This document shows positions 44,366-52,287 of a stretch of DNA of 64,000 nt, piece after piece. Position 1 is the stretch's first letter, and the number at the start of each line of letters is the position of its first letter. The notes under the pieces were generated by a model. The model was not told where the DNA came from and searched no databases. It saw nothing but the letters and a program-made list of their open reading frames with translations. The stretch spans positions 1 through 64,000 of the forward strand of contig JALOAI010000026.1 of the NCBI GenBank assembly GCA_023228945.1. Direction: 5' to 3'. The DNA comes from Pigmentiphaga sp. Lineage in GTDB: Bacteria; Pseudomonadota; Gammaproteobacteria; Burkholderiales; Burkholderiaceae_B. The translations under genes and the position numbers were made by a program.

Positions 44366-45499
44366 TTATTTGTCGGTACTGAAGCCCGAGCGCTCGACCA
44401 CCCTGGCCCACTTCTGGCTCATGTCGCTCATCGTTTTCGCCAGTTCGGCGCGCGACATGGTGAGCGAATCCAGCGACATGCTCTTCAGGCCCTCACGGTA
44501 GGCGGGCGTGGCGCTCGCCGCCGCAAACGCCGTTGCCAGCGCCTCCTGCTTGGCGGCGGGCACGCCGGACAAGACATACACTCCGTAGAACAAATCTCCG
44601 GTCAGCTCCGGCATGCCCACTTCGGCCATGGTCGGCACGTCGGGCAAAAAGGCGCTGCGCTGCTCGCCCGTCATGGCCAGGGCCTTGATCTTGCCGGCAT
44701 TGTGCTGGACCACCAGGTTGGGCAAGGCCGTGATCATCGCCGGCAAATGCGCGCCCGCCAGATCGTTGATCGCCTGCGCACCGCCACGGTAGGGCACGTG
44801 GATCAAAGGTGTGTTCGTCAGCCGCTCGATCTCGGTGCCGATGAAGTGCGGCTCGGTGCCCGCGCCGGGCGAGCCGTACGACGCCTGTTCGGGATGCTGC
44901 TGCGCCCAGGCCACAAAGGACTGCATCGTATCGACCGGCGCCGCGGGTCCCACGGCAAATGCGAACTGATAGCCGGCCAGTGTGGCCACGCCCGTAAACT
45001 CGGACGCCGAGTACGGCAGCTTGGGATAAATATGAGGGTAGATGGTGAACACCCCCGGCGGCGAGATCAGCACCGTCGAGCCATCGGCCGGCGCCTTGCG
45101 CAAGGCCTCGGCGGCGATCTGCCCGCCGGCGCCGGCGAAGTTCTCCACGATCGCCATATAACCCTGGTCTTTGAGATGATCGCCCGCCAGCCGCGCCGCC
45201 ACGTCCACCGCGCCGCCGGGAGGGCCGGCCACGATCATGTGCAGCTTCTCCAGCGTTTGACTCGAAGCCGGCGCCACCGTCATGATGGCGGCACAGGCGG
45301 CGGCCGCCGCCGCCGGCAAAAAATGCCCCCACGCTTGCCGCTGAAGCGGCGGCGCTGCCCCCCGGGGGGGCTTTTTGCCTTGGGGGCGGCCCGGCGGCAA
45401 AAAACGCCCCCACGCTTGCCGCTGACGCGGCGGCGCTGCCCCCCGTGAGGGCTGTTTGATTTGGGGCTGCCCTGCGTCAAAAGAAAGTCTCCTGAACAT
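44366..45499 (-). CDS. Bug-family binding protein with repeat-invaded N-terminus
   Basis: 377 residues; from about residue 75 on this is a standard Bug/TctC protein (IVAGPPGGAVDVAARLAGDH, HVPYRGGAQAINDLAGAHLP, FLPDVPTMAEVGMPEL). The first ~60 residues are abnormal: a 27-residue unit (RGAAPP..QRQAWG.FLP) occurs twice, encoded by an 81-bp tandem DNA repeat, just before the hydrophobic AAAAAACAAIM signal core. The natural signal peptide probably starts inside or after the repeat. GGAGG precedes the ATG at 45499. Divergent from a LysR gene. Confidence 0.82.
   Translation of the reverse strand: MFRRLSFDAGQPQIKQPSRGAAPPRQRQAWGRFLPPGRPQGKKPPRGAAPPLQRQAWGHFLPAAAAAACAAIMTVAPASSQTLEKLHMIVAGPPGGAVDVAARLAGDHLKDQGYMAIVENFAGAGGQIAAEALRKAPADGSTVLISPPGVFTIYPHIYPKLPYSASEFTGVATLAGYQFAFAVGPAAPVDTMQSFVAWAQQHPEQASYGSPGAGTEPHFIGTEIERLTNTPLIHVPYRGGAQAINDLAGAHLPAMITALPNLVVQHNAGKIKALAMTGEQRSAFLPDVPTMAEVGMPELTGDLFYGVYVLSGVPAAKQEALATAFAAASATPAYREGLKSMSLDSLTMSRAELAKTMSDMSQKWARVVERSGFSTDK
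45314..45475. repeat. 81-bp tandem repeat, two copies
   Basis: Copies begin at 45314 and 45395 with CGGCAAAAAA, each followed by CCCCCACGCTTGCCGCTGA (one base differs) and a GC-rich CCCCCC run. Each unit contains the small palindrome CCGCT-GA-AGCGG or its variant. Read on the minus strand it ends in a G-run and resembles dispersed intergenic palindromic elements of Achromobacter/Bordetella-type genomes. It is in frame inside the Bug gene. Confidence 0.75.
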
Positions 45500-45603
45500 C
45501 ACCACGCCTCCTCAGATGTGATGAAACCATTCTAGGGATCCCGCCGCGCCAGGGATAATGAAAACCAAGCGCTTGCCCATAACCTCCCGTTTATGACCCC
45601 CGC

Positions 45604-46524
45604 ATGAGCGACCTCTCCCGCCGACTCACACTCCGCCACCTGCGGCTGCTCGCCACGCTCGACGACCTCGGCGGCGTTACCCGCGCGGCCCAATCGCTGC
45701 ACGTCACCCAGCCCGCGGTCTCCAAGGCCATCCGCGATCTGCGCGACATGCTCGCCGACCCTCTGTTCGAAGCCACCCCGGATGGCCTGGCCTGGACGGC
45801 CGCCGGCCGCACCGCGCTGCAGTACGCCCGCGCCATGCTGCGCAACCTTCAGGAGCTGGAAGAACACACCGAGCGCGCCCGCCTGGGCAAACAAGAGCGC
45901 TTCGCCATCGGCTCCACCCGCTATGCCGAAGCCATGGTCTCGGCCGCCGTGCCGGCCGGCCTGCTGCATCAGGGTCTGAAAGTCAGCCTGCATCGTGGCA
46001 CGCACGAGAACATGCACGCCGAGCTGGCGCTCAAATCACTGGACATTGCCTTTGGCCGCTGCGACGCCGGCCACCGCCGGGCCGACTTCGAATACCACCC
46101 GATCTATCAAGATCGCTTCGTGATCGTGGGCGCCCCCAGCCACCCCGTGATGCGGGCGCGTGGCGCCACCCTGGCCGAACTGGCCAGCCAGGCCTGGATC
46201 CTGCCGCCGCGCGGCACCTTCACCTATCACATCTTCGAACAGACGTTTTTATCGGAAAACCTCACGCCGCCCGAAGCCTCCGTGCTCTCCACCCTGGGCT
46301 TGAGCGACCTGCGTCTGGTCGAGAGCCACCAGTTGCTGGCCCTCTTCCCGGAAAGCGAAGCCCTGCGCCTGCAACAAGCCGGCGGCCTGCAATGCCTGGC
46401 CGCCCTGCCGCTGCCATACCAACAAATCGGCGCCATCCTCTGGCGAGGGCGCAGCCCTCATCCCGCCGCCACCTTGGCGATCGACTTGCTGCGCCGGCAC
46501 ACCCGCCATCTGGCCGGGCGCTGA
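45604..46524 (+). CDS. LysR-family regulator
   Basis: 306 residues: N-terminal winged helix (LRHLRLLATLDDLGGVTRAA and LHVTQPAVSKAIRDL) and a periplasmic-binding-like effector domain. Divergent from the Bug-sulfatase-TPP operon with 104 bp between, so it very likely controls that operon in response to its substrate. Confidence 0.9.
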   Translation: MSDLSRRLTLRHLRLLATLDDLGGVTRAAQSLHVTQPAVSKAIRDLRDMLADPLFEATPDGLAWTAAGRTALQYARAMLRNLQELEEHTERARLGKQERFAIGSTRYAEAMVSAAVPAGLLHQGLKVSLHRGTHENMHAELALKSLDIAFGRCDAGHRRADFEYHPIYQDRFVIVGAPSHPVMRARGATLAELASQAWILPPRGTFTYHIFEQTFLSENLTPPEASVLSTLGLSDLRLVESHQLLALFPESEALRLQQAGGLQCLAALPLPYQQIGAILWRGRSPHPAATLAIDLLRRHTRHLAGR

Positions 46525-46595
46525 GGGCTTTGAAGGAAGCACAAAAATTCGTCCTATCAGTGCTCGATACATGCATCAGAAGGAGATCGAATACT

Positions 46596-46853
46596 ATGAA
46601 AGCCAAGCTTAAACCTATGCCATCGTTGCGTAGCGATACAGAAGCCGAGCGATTCGTCGCGATTGCAGACCTGACTCAATTCGACCTATCAGAATTCAAG
46701 CCAGCGCAGTTCGAGATCCAGCCAAAAACGGCTGTCATCCATATGAGGCTCCCAGAGGCGCTTCTCATTGCCGTCAAGCAGAAAGCCCAGTCCGCCGGCG
46801 TTCCGTACACGCGTTACGTACGGATGCTGATTGAACGGGATTTATCGCGATAA
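46596..46853 (+). CDS. CopG/BrnA-like antitoxin, apparently orphan
   Basis: 85 residues: a linker FDLSEFKPAQFEIQPKTAVIHM followed by a ribbon-helix-helix (RLPEALLIAVKQKAQSAGVP then YTRYVRMLIERDL), the CopG-antitoxin family layout. AAGGAG lies about 10 nt before the ATG. No toxin gene is adjacent (46525-46595 is too short and the downstream gene is on the other strand). Confidence 0.75.
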   Translation: MKAKLKPMPSLRSDTEAERFVAIADLTQFDLSEFKPAQFEIQPKTAVIHMRLPEALLIAVKQKAQSAGVPYTRYVRMLIERDLSR

Positions 46854-46891
46854 ATGTGGAGAACGCCATGCCGTCGGGCAGGATGCCACCG

Positions 46892-47633
46892 CTACGAACG
46901 CCCCACCCACCAGCGCAAGCCCCTCAGCCCCGCACTGCCAAGCACATTCCACACCAATCCCAGCAAGGCAGCCAGCAGCGCCGCGGCGGATCCCACCAGG
47001 TTCCAGGCGGCGCGGCTCCAACGCGACGCGGCGCCGATCACGCGGGATTTACCGAGCATTTTCAGCGTGGCCGGAAACCGCCCCTCCATCGCATCGCTGC
47101 CGCGCCGCAACGCCGCCAGTTGCCCGGGTGAATCCGCCTGCCGCAATACCCGCAGCGCCTGCACCGGCCCCTGGCGCGCGCTGATCGCGCCGAGGTCGGC
47201 CATACTTCCGCCAAACGCCCGCAGCCGCGCGGCATCCACAGCCTTGAGCCATCCCGCGGGCGAACGCAGCCCCTCTTTGGGCACGCGCCGGAAATCCACC
47301 ATCCCGGCCGTCAACCGCCGAAAATGCCGGCCCAAGGGCGCCGAGATGGCGCCCGTCCTGCGGGCGGCCTTCAACACCCCGGCTCCCACCTTGGCGCCGT
47401 AAGTCGTGCCAAACGACGCAACCGCGCCCACGGTAGCCGCCAGGCCCACCGTCGCGAGGCCGACATCCAGGTAATCCACTTCCTCGTCCTGCCAATACGC
47501 GCCCGCCGCGCGGCCCAGGCTGCGGAAGTCGCCCACCGGCGTCAACTCCACCGCTACCTGGCAGGCCATCGCCAGCGAGGGCTGGCAATTGTCGGCATCG
47601 AGCGCGCAACTCCAGCACGCCTTGCCTTGAGCG
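46892..47633 (-). pseudogene. 3' part of a split gene for a membrane-associated protein
   Basis: The minus-strand frame is open from the TnpB element boundary (47633) to 46892, about 246 codons, starting GKACWSCALDADNCQPSLAM and continuing VELTPVGDFRSLGRAAG, VDYLDVGLATVGLAATV and hydrophobic segments near the end. It has no start of its own. I believe its 5' part is the segment encoding MSRLAVRVALG..DWPVIEYV at about 49690-49945, now 2 kb away across the inserted elements. The family is unrecognised beyond this recurrent architecture. Confidence 0.55.
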
Positions 47634-47668
47634 TTGACATCCTCCCCTCCCTAAAGGAAGGGGATTCC
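47634..47668 (-). ncRNA. TnpB element right end and probable omega-RNA 3' end
   Basis: On the minus strand CCCCTTCC-TTTA-GGGAGGGG (47644-47663) forms a hairpin followed by AGGATGTCAA, the usual right end of IS200/IS605-family TnpB elements. It directly follows the tnpB stop. In such elements this end, together with the last part of tnpB, is transcribed as the guide (omega) RNA, with the guide starting just past the end at 47633. The sequence to the left of 47634 would be the guide. Confidence 0.6.
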
Positions 47669-48930
47669 TACGGCGCTCGCAGCGGCGCAAGGCTGCTGAG
47701 AGTCGCTTCGGTGGGTTCCTGCTTCGCAGAGGCTGCACGCTTGGCCCTTGCGAGCTTGGCGCGGCTGACATCCTCTCCACAGGCTGCAACGCGGTGTCCC
47801 CGCGCCAAAATATTGATCGCACCGACGACATCGGCGTTTTCCTCGTAGCCGCATTGCACACAAGCGAATGTCGCCTGCGTCTTGCGGTTGTCCGCATGGA
47901 TATGCCCGCAGACCGGACACGTCCGGCTGGTGTTGTGCGGTGGCACAGTGATAAGCCAGCCTCCCGCCCACGCCAGCTTGTAGTCCAGTTGTCTGCGGAA
48001 CTCGAACCATCCCTGATCGAGGATGGCTTTGTTCAGGCCGGACTTGGCCCGAACGTTTTTACCCGGCTGCTCGGCGCTGCCTGCTGCTGACTGGCTCATG
48101 TTGCGCACCTGCAAGTCCTCGATACACACCATCGCGTGGTTTTGGCTGATCGTGGTCGTGGCCTTGTGCAGGTAGTCGCGGCGGGCATTGCCGATACGGG
48201 TATGCAGGCGTTGTACTTTGGCCTTCGCTTTCTTCCAGTTGTTGCTGAACTTCTGTTTGCGGCTCATGGCCCGCTGGTAGCGCCGCAAGCGGGTTTCGTG
48301 CTTCTTGAAGCTCGATAGCGGCGCCAGGTAACTGCCGTCACTCATCGTGGCGAAGCGGGCAATTCCCATGTCGATACCCACGGCGCTGCCAGAGCTGGGC
48401 ATGGGCTGCTCGACCTCGCGTTCAGTCTGGATGCTCACGAACCACTTGCCCCCGGATTGGCTGACGGTGGCGTTCTTCACCACCCCCAAGACATCCCGGC
48501 TGTTGCGATAGCGCAGCCAGCCCAGCTTGGGTAGGAAAATACGGCTATTGCCTTGATCCAGTTTGATCTGTTTGGGGTCGGGGTAGCGGAAGCTGTCGCG
48601 TTGGCCTTTCTTCTTGAAGCGTGGGAAGTCGGCGCGTTTGGCAAAGAAATTCTTGTAGGCTCGCTCCAAGTCCTTGAGCGCATGCTGCAGCGGATGCACG
48701 GGCGCCTCCTTGAGCCATGGCGTTTCGCTGCCGTTACGCCAGACGGTCAGTTCCTTGGCCATCGCCACGTAGCCGATGAACTTGCCGCCCGCTTCATGGT
48801 TGGTTTTTTGCATCGCCAGTGCCTTGTTGTAAACAAACCGGCAGGAGCCAGCGAAACGCGCCATCTGGCGTGCTTGCTGGCCATCTGGCCGAAGTTCGTA
48901 TTTGAAGGCTTGGAGGCGCCGCATGACCAT
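47668..48930 (-). mobile_element. tnpB: Standalone tnpB (IS200/IS605 family), intact
   Basis: 420 residues, full length. RuvC-like catalytic residues D187 (GIDMGIARFA), E271 (VCIEDLQVRNM) and D367 (NADVVGAINIL) are present, as are the zinc cysteines C338, C341, C357 and C360. TnpB is an RNA-guided DNA nuclease that promotes element retention. No tnpA is present, so mobility would need help in trans. Left end near 48938-48960 includes the palindrome TGTATA-TC-TATACA. A fragment of a sister copy is at 39010-39192. The element lies inside a broken membrane-protein gene. Confidence 0.9.
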
Positions 48931-48965
48931 GAATCTGTATATCTATACAGTACAGAGTATAGGAC

Positions 48966-49160
48966 GGCTACGCCGTCAGTTTTGCAGGGCTTGCTTCCAC
49001 ACGCCGTCGAGGTCGGGTATGGGGCCGGCATCCGACGCCAAGTCGTCCGGCGCCGGCTCCCGCAAGACGCAAGCGACCGATGGACCGGGCAGCGGCCACC
49101 TGCATGCCGAGGATCGAAAACGAGCGGGAGCTTGCGTGTGGAAAAACCAGAAGGCCAACA
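48966..49160 (-). pseudogene. rpn (Rpn/DUF4351) N-terminal relic
   Basis: The minus-strand frame reads PGPSVACVLREPAPDDLASD and PDLDGVWKQALQ, closely matching residues 26-61 of the intact Rpn protein at 50107-51222, then breaks off at the TnpB left end. Upstream residues (FWFFHTQAPARFRSSA) also match. No catalytic part is present. Confidence 0.75.
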
Positions 49161-49242
49161 GCGCGCAGACCTATGTCTGTTGCCAGGGTGGTGCGCTGGC
49201 CCACGCCTACGCGTCAGACGGTGCGCCGGCTACGAGGTTGCG

Positions 49243-49536
49243 CTACTTGGTGGACAGTCGCTGAACCATCCGTGTCTGCCAGCCAGGCCCCGTCGCCTTC
49301 CACGCGGCGAGCACGGACTCGGGAATGCGTAGGGAGATCGCGACCTTCGGTTCGCCCACCACGGGACGGCCCCGCTTGCTGGCGATCAGTTCCTCGATCT
49401 GGCGGTTCTCTTCGGCAGCCGCCGGGTCGCTGTGGATGTTTCGCCGCACACGTTCCCACTCAGAGCGACTTTCCTTTCGAGATACTGCGGCACGCATCTC
49501 ATTCAGGGTCATGGAAGTGGTTTTCGAGCCAGGCAT
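49243..49536 (-). CDS. brnA: BrnA-type antitoxin
   Basis: 97 residues: MTLNEMRAAVSRKESRSEWE, then EENRQIEELIASKRGRPVVG, then a ribbon-helix-helix KVAISLRIPESVLAAWKATG and PGWQTRMVQRL. This is the BrnA family, which neutralises BrnT ribonuclease and represses the operon. The ATG lies inside the 3' end of the brnT segment, the usual overlap. Confidence 0.85.
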   Translation of the reverse strand: MPGSKTTSMTLNEMRAAVSRKESRSEWERVRRNIHSDPAAAEENRQIEELIASKRGRPVVGEPKVAISLRIPESVLAAWKATGPGWQTRMVQRLSTK

Positions 49537-49945
49537 GGTAGGCACTCCGTTCCTTTTGGTTGGCAGGTCGAAAGCTAATGACGCGGCGGCGGTCTCCGCT
49601 TGGAACAAAGATTACAGACAGCACGGCCAGCACACCAAACACGTATGCCATCGCCTGTGATCGCAGCTCTCCCTTGCGCGAACTCTCTACGATCATGACG
49701 TACTCGATCACCGGCCAATCCGCCGGCGTTTCCGCCAAGGCCTCCCCCAGCGCCTCGTCAACCGCCCCAGGCGTGGCGGCGGTGGCAAAGGCTTTCGTCA
49801 ACGCCTGCCGTACGTGATGGATCGGCTTTTCGGCGAGCCAATGCACGGCGGGATTGCTGGCCAGGGTATAAGCCTGCCAGGCCAGCGATCCCGCCGACAT
49901 CAACGCGAGCACGCCCAGGGCAACACGCACGGCAAGCCTGGACAT
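49499..49945 (-). CDS. Chimeric gene: membrane-protein 5' part joined to BrnT C-terminus
   Basis: About 148 residues. The first ~85 (hydrophobic leader LAVRVALGVLALMSAGSLAW, then ALTKAFATAATPGAVDEA and DWPVIEYV) look like the start of an unrelated membrane-associated protein. The last ~60 (IVESSRKGELRSQAMAYV, VPSGDRRRVISFRPANQKER, SAYHAWLE) are BrnT-like C-terminus. BrnT's N-terminal half, including its catalytic region, is missing, so toxin activity is unlikely while brnA downstream is intact. The frame is continuous and might be translated. Confidence 0.6.
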   Translation of the reverse strand: MSRLAVRVALGVLALMSAGSLAWQAYTLASNPAVHWLAEKPIHHVRQALTKAFATAATPGAVDEALGEALAETPADWPVIEYVMIVESSRKGELRSQAMAYVFGVLAVLSVIFVPSGDRRRVISFRPANQKERSAYHAWLENHFHDPE

Positions 49946-50106
49946 GGCCATTACACCTTCTGGGTCCGGGGATTCCGACCCTTTGCCTTCCGGAAACGAT
50001 CAGTCATTGGGCGGCGCGGCTCGCCTGGTTCGTTCTTTTCATCCCCGTGGCCGATCTCCAACACACGCTTCCCGGGCGCGACGAACGCTGACGTTCAGGC
50101 GCCAGG

Positions 50107-50370
50107 TCAGTCGCCAAACACCGCCTCCAGGCGCTCGGCTTGCAGCACATTCAGCGCCCATTGTTGAAGCGCCTCGGTATCGGCTTGGGCGAGGCGTGTC
50201 AGGGCCCAATCGGGCAAGGAGCCGAACTTTTGCTGGAGCTGGCTTTGTAGAACGAGGGCTGCTCCTTCGAACTTGCCTTCTTGCCGTCCTTCCTGTCGTC
50301 CTGCTTCCACAAGCGCCGCCTTCTGCCGGCGCAACAGCACACGCTGCACACTGGTGAGTTGTTGCATCAT
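50107..50370 (-). CDS. Possible internal gene: DUF4351 small protein (RpnS-like)
   Basis: Inside the rpn gene and in frame, GGAGGA lies 7 nt before ATGATG (50370/50367) and would start an 87-residue protein MMQQLTSVQRVLL..EAVFGD comprising just the DUF4351 domain. In E. coli-type Rpn genes a small C-terminal protein made from an internal start blocks the nuclease. The relic at 59787-59925 also breaks almost exactly at this internal start. Translation is inferred and not shown. Confidence 0.5.
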   Translation of the reverse strand: MMQQLTSVQRVLLRRQKAALVEAGRQEGRQEGKFEGAALVLQSQLQQKFGSLPDWALTRLAQADTEALQQWALNVLQAERLEAVFGD

Positions 50371-51222
50371 GATGGGGTCCTCCGCTTCTTCCAGCGTGTC
50401 GGTAAACAATTCGTCCAGCGGCTCGGGCAGCACCAGCAAGCTGTCGATCAGAAAAAACAGCGCGCCGCGCGCCTCGTCGTCATATCCCCATTGTGCCAGG
50501 GAACGCGCCAGCTGCAGCTTGCCGGCCAGGCGCGTGATGTCGGGCCGGGTGGCACGGTAGCGCAGGTAGGCCATCACGATCACCGCAAACGGGTTGACTG
50601 GTGCGAGCTTCTCCAGCGTGGGCAGGCGGCGACGCCAGCGGGTGAGGTTCACCACCGGAAAGCGGAAGGTCAGCTCGTCGCCCAGGCCACCGCTCTGGAA
50701 GGTTTCCGTGGTGGAGCCATTCTCGCGATCCAGCAGGATGGCGCAGGACAATATCGTGTGTTTGGGATAGCGCTCGTACAGCCGGATCCGGTAACGGAAC
50801 ATCCGCGTCCGGAACGCCACGCCGATCCGCCCGGCCTGCACCTCCAGGTGGATCAGCAACAGGGCCTCGCCGCCGCTCTTGAGCCGCACCTGTACCAGCA
50901 CGTCCACCCGCTTCTCGCCGCGCTTGAGAATGCGATCCAGGCGGCGCAGCTCCTGATCCAGGAAGATGGGCGCAACACGCCAATCGATACGTTGATGAAT
51001 CTTCGGCCAGAACAAGGCCAGGCAATCGGGCAGCCAGGTTTGCAGGGCTTGCTTCCACACGCCGTCGAGGTCGGGCGTGGAGACGGCCTCCAGCGCCAAG
51101 TCGTTCGGCGCCGGTTCTCGCAAGACGCAGGAGGCCGATGGGCTGGGCAGCGGCCACCAGCGTGCCGAGGATCGAGAAAGAGCGGAGGCTTGTGTGCGAA
51201 AAACCCGAAAATGTTCGGACAT
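50107..51222 (-). CDS. Rpn-family PD-(D/E)XK nuclease with DUF4351 C-terminus
   Basis: 371 residues. Nuclease domain (about 55-290) has candidate catalytic residues D107 (EKRVDVLVQV) and E127-x-Q129 (LLIHLEVQA), with RMFRYRIRLYERY following, as in Rpn/YhgA-type recombination-promoting nucleases. The C-terminal 87 residues are DUF4351 (EGRQEGKFEGAALVLQSQLQ, QKFGSLPDWALTRL, ERLEAVFGD). The N-terminal ~50 residues are unusual for the family but conserved in a relic nearby, so I keep the ATG at 51222; a start nearer residue 55 is possible. Pieces of similar genes recur at several places between 48.9 and 60.8 kb. Confidence 0.82.
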   Translation of the reverse strand: MSEHFRVFRTQASALSRSSARWWPLPSPSASCVLREPAPNDLALEAVSTPDLDGVWKQALQTWLPDCLALFWPKIHQRIDWRVAPIFLDQELRRLDRILKRGEKRVDVLVQVRLKSGGEALLLIHLEVQAGRIGVAFRTRMFRYRIRLYERYPKHTILSCAILLDRENGSTTETFQSGGLGDELTFRFPVVNLTRWRRRLPTLEKLAPVNPFAVIVMAYLRYRATRPDITRLAGKLQLARSLAQWGYDDEARGALFFLIDSLLVLPEPLDELFTDTLEEAEDPIMMQQLTSVQRVLLRRQKAALVEAGRQEGRQEGKFEGAALVLQSQLQQKFGSLPDWALTRLAQADTEALQQWALNVLQAERLEAVFGD

Positions 51223-51298
51223 GGTGCGCCGACTGAAAAAAGGGGACGCGCCATCATGAACCGAGCAGCATTCCTCCGCTATGCGTAAAAGCCGACGT

Positions 51299-51350
51299 CA
51301 GTCGCCAAACACCGCCTCCAGACGCTCGGCCCGCGGCACGTTCAGCGCCC
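51299..51350 (-). pseudogene. rpn C-terminal relic
   Basis: The last ~16 codons of an rpn-type gene (NVPRAERLEAVFGD and stop) are present and then the match ends. Differs by a few bases from the intact copy 1.2 kb to the left. The flanking 51223-51298 and 51351-51467 hold nothing recognised. Confidence 0.7.
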
Positions 51351-51467
51351 TTCCTGCCGACCTTCTTGCCGAGCATCGGCAAACTGGAAGAATACCGCGC
51401 AGGCATTCGCCAGCTCTTGCAAGCGACGACAAGCCCAGGACCTCTCAGCCCGCCCGGCGCCACCGTT

Positions 51468-52223
51468 CTAACTTTTTGACGCTACCTTGAGCTGGTTCGA
51501 AATCACCGCGGCCGTATGCATGACGGTTTTCGACAGCGTTGGCAGATCATCCCCTCGCAGGCGTTGCGCCGGTCCGATCACGGCAATACCGGCGACACAC
51601 TTGCCCAAGGCATCAAAAACCGGTGCCGCAACAGCGTTCACCTGGGGCAGAAACTCCTCGCGGTCCGTGGCGTAGCCTTGCCGCCGAACGTCATTCAGTT
51701 CGGCCCGTATCGCCTCGACACCGATCACGGTGTTGTCGGTGAACGGGGCCAGCTCACCCCCAAGCACTTGCTCCCGAAACGCCTCGGAACCATAAGCCAG
51801 GAAAAGCTTGCCCGAGGCAGTGCAATGCAGGGGCGCCCGCTGGCCCAGCGTGCCGGCGAACCGCACAGGTTGGGGGCTCTCATGGATATCGAGCACCACA
51901 CTCTCGTTGCCGCTGGGTACGGTGAAGTGCACGGTTTCCTGAACGGCCAACAAAAGCGCCCGCATATGGGCCCGGGCCACGCTCAGCGGAGTGGATACCT
52001 CGGCCCTGCGCCCAGCCAACTCGAAGAGGCGGTCGCCAAGCCGATACCGCTTTGAGTCCTCATTCTGAACCACGAACGCGCGGTCGACGTAGGTCCTGAG
52101 GATGGTGTGAACGATGACCTTTCCGATCCCGGTTCGGCGGCTCAACTCGGTAACCCCGAGCTCCAGCTCCTCGGCCTGTGCCAAGGCTTCCAATACGTCG
52201 ATAGCTTTAATAAGGGATTTCAC
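51468..52223 (-). CDS. IclR-family regulator
   Basis: 251 residues: N-terminal winged helix (LGVTELSRRTGIGKVIVHTI) and C-terminal GAF-like effector domain (LHCTASGKLFLAYG, GYATDREEF, AAPVFDALGKCVAGIAVIGP). Divergent from the aminotransferase-ABC-dioxygenase operon with 64 bp between, and so its likely regulator. Confidence 0.9.
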   Translation of the reverse strand: MKSLIKAIDVLEALAQAEELELGVTELSRRTGIGKVIVHTILRTYVDRAFVVQNEDSKRYRLGDRLFELAGRRAEVSTPLSVARAHMRALLLAVQETVHFTVPSGNESVVLDIHESPQPVRFAGTLGQRAPLHCTASGKLFLAYGSEAFREQVLGGELAPFTDNTVIGVEAIRAELNDVRRQGYATDREEFLPQVNAVAAPVFDALGKCVAGIAVIGPAQRLRGDDLPTLSKTVMHTAAVISNQLKVASKS

Positions 52224-52287
52224 GAGTGTGTTTGGTTTCGGAGGGTTGCTATGATGACTTCAGTTATCCGAACACTGTTAATTATAG

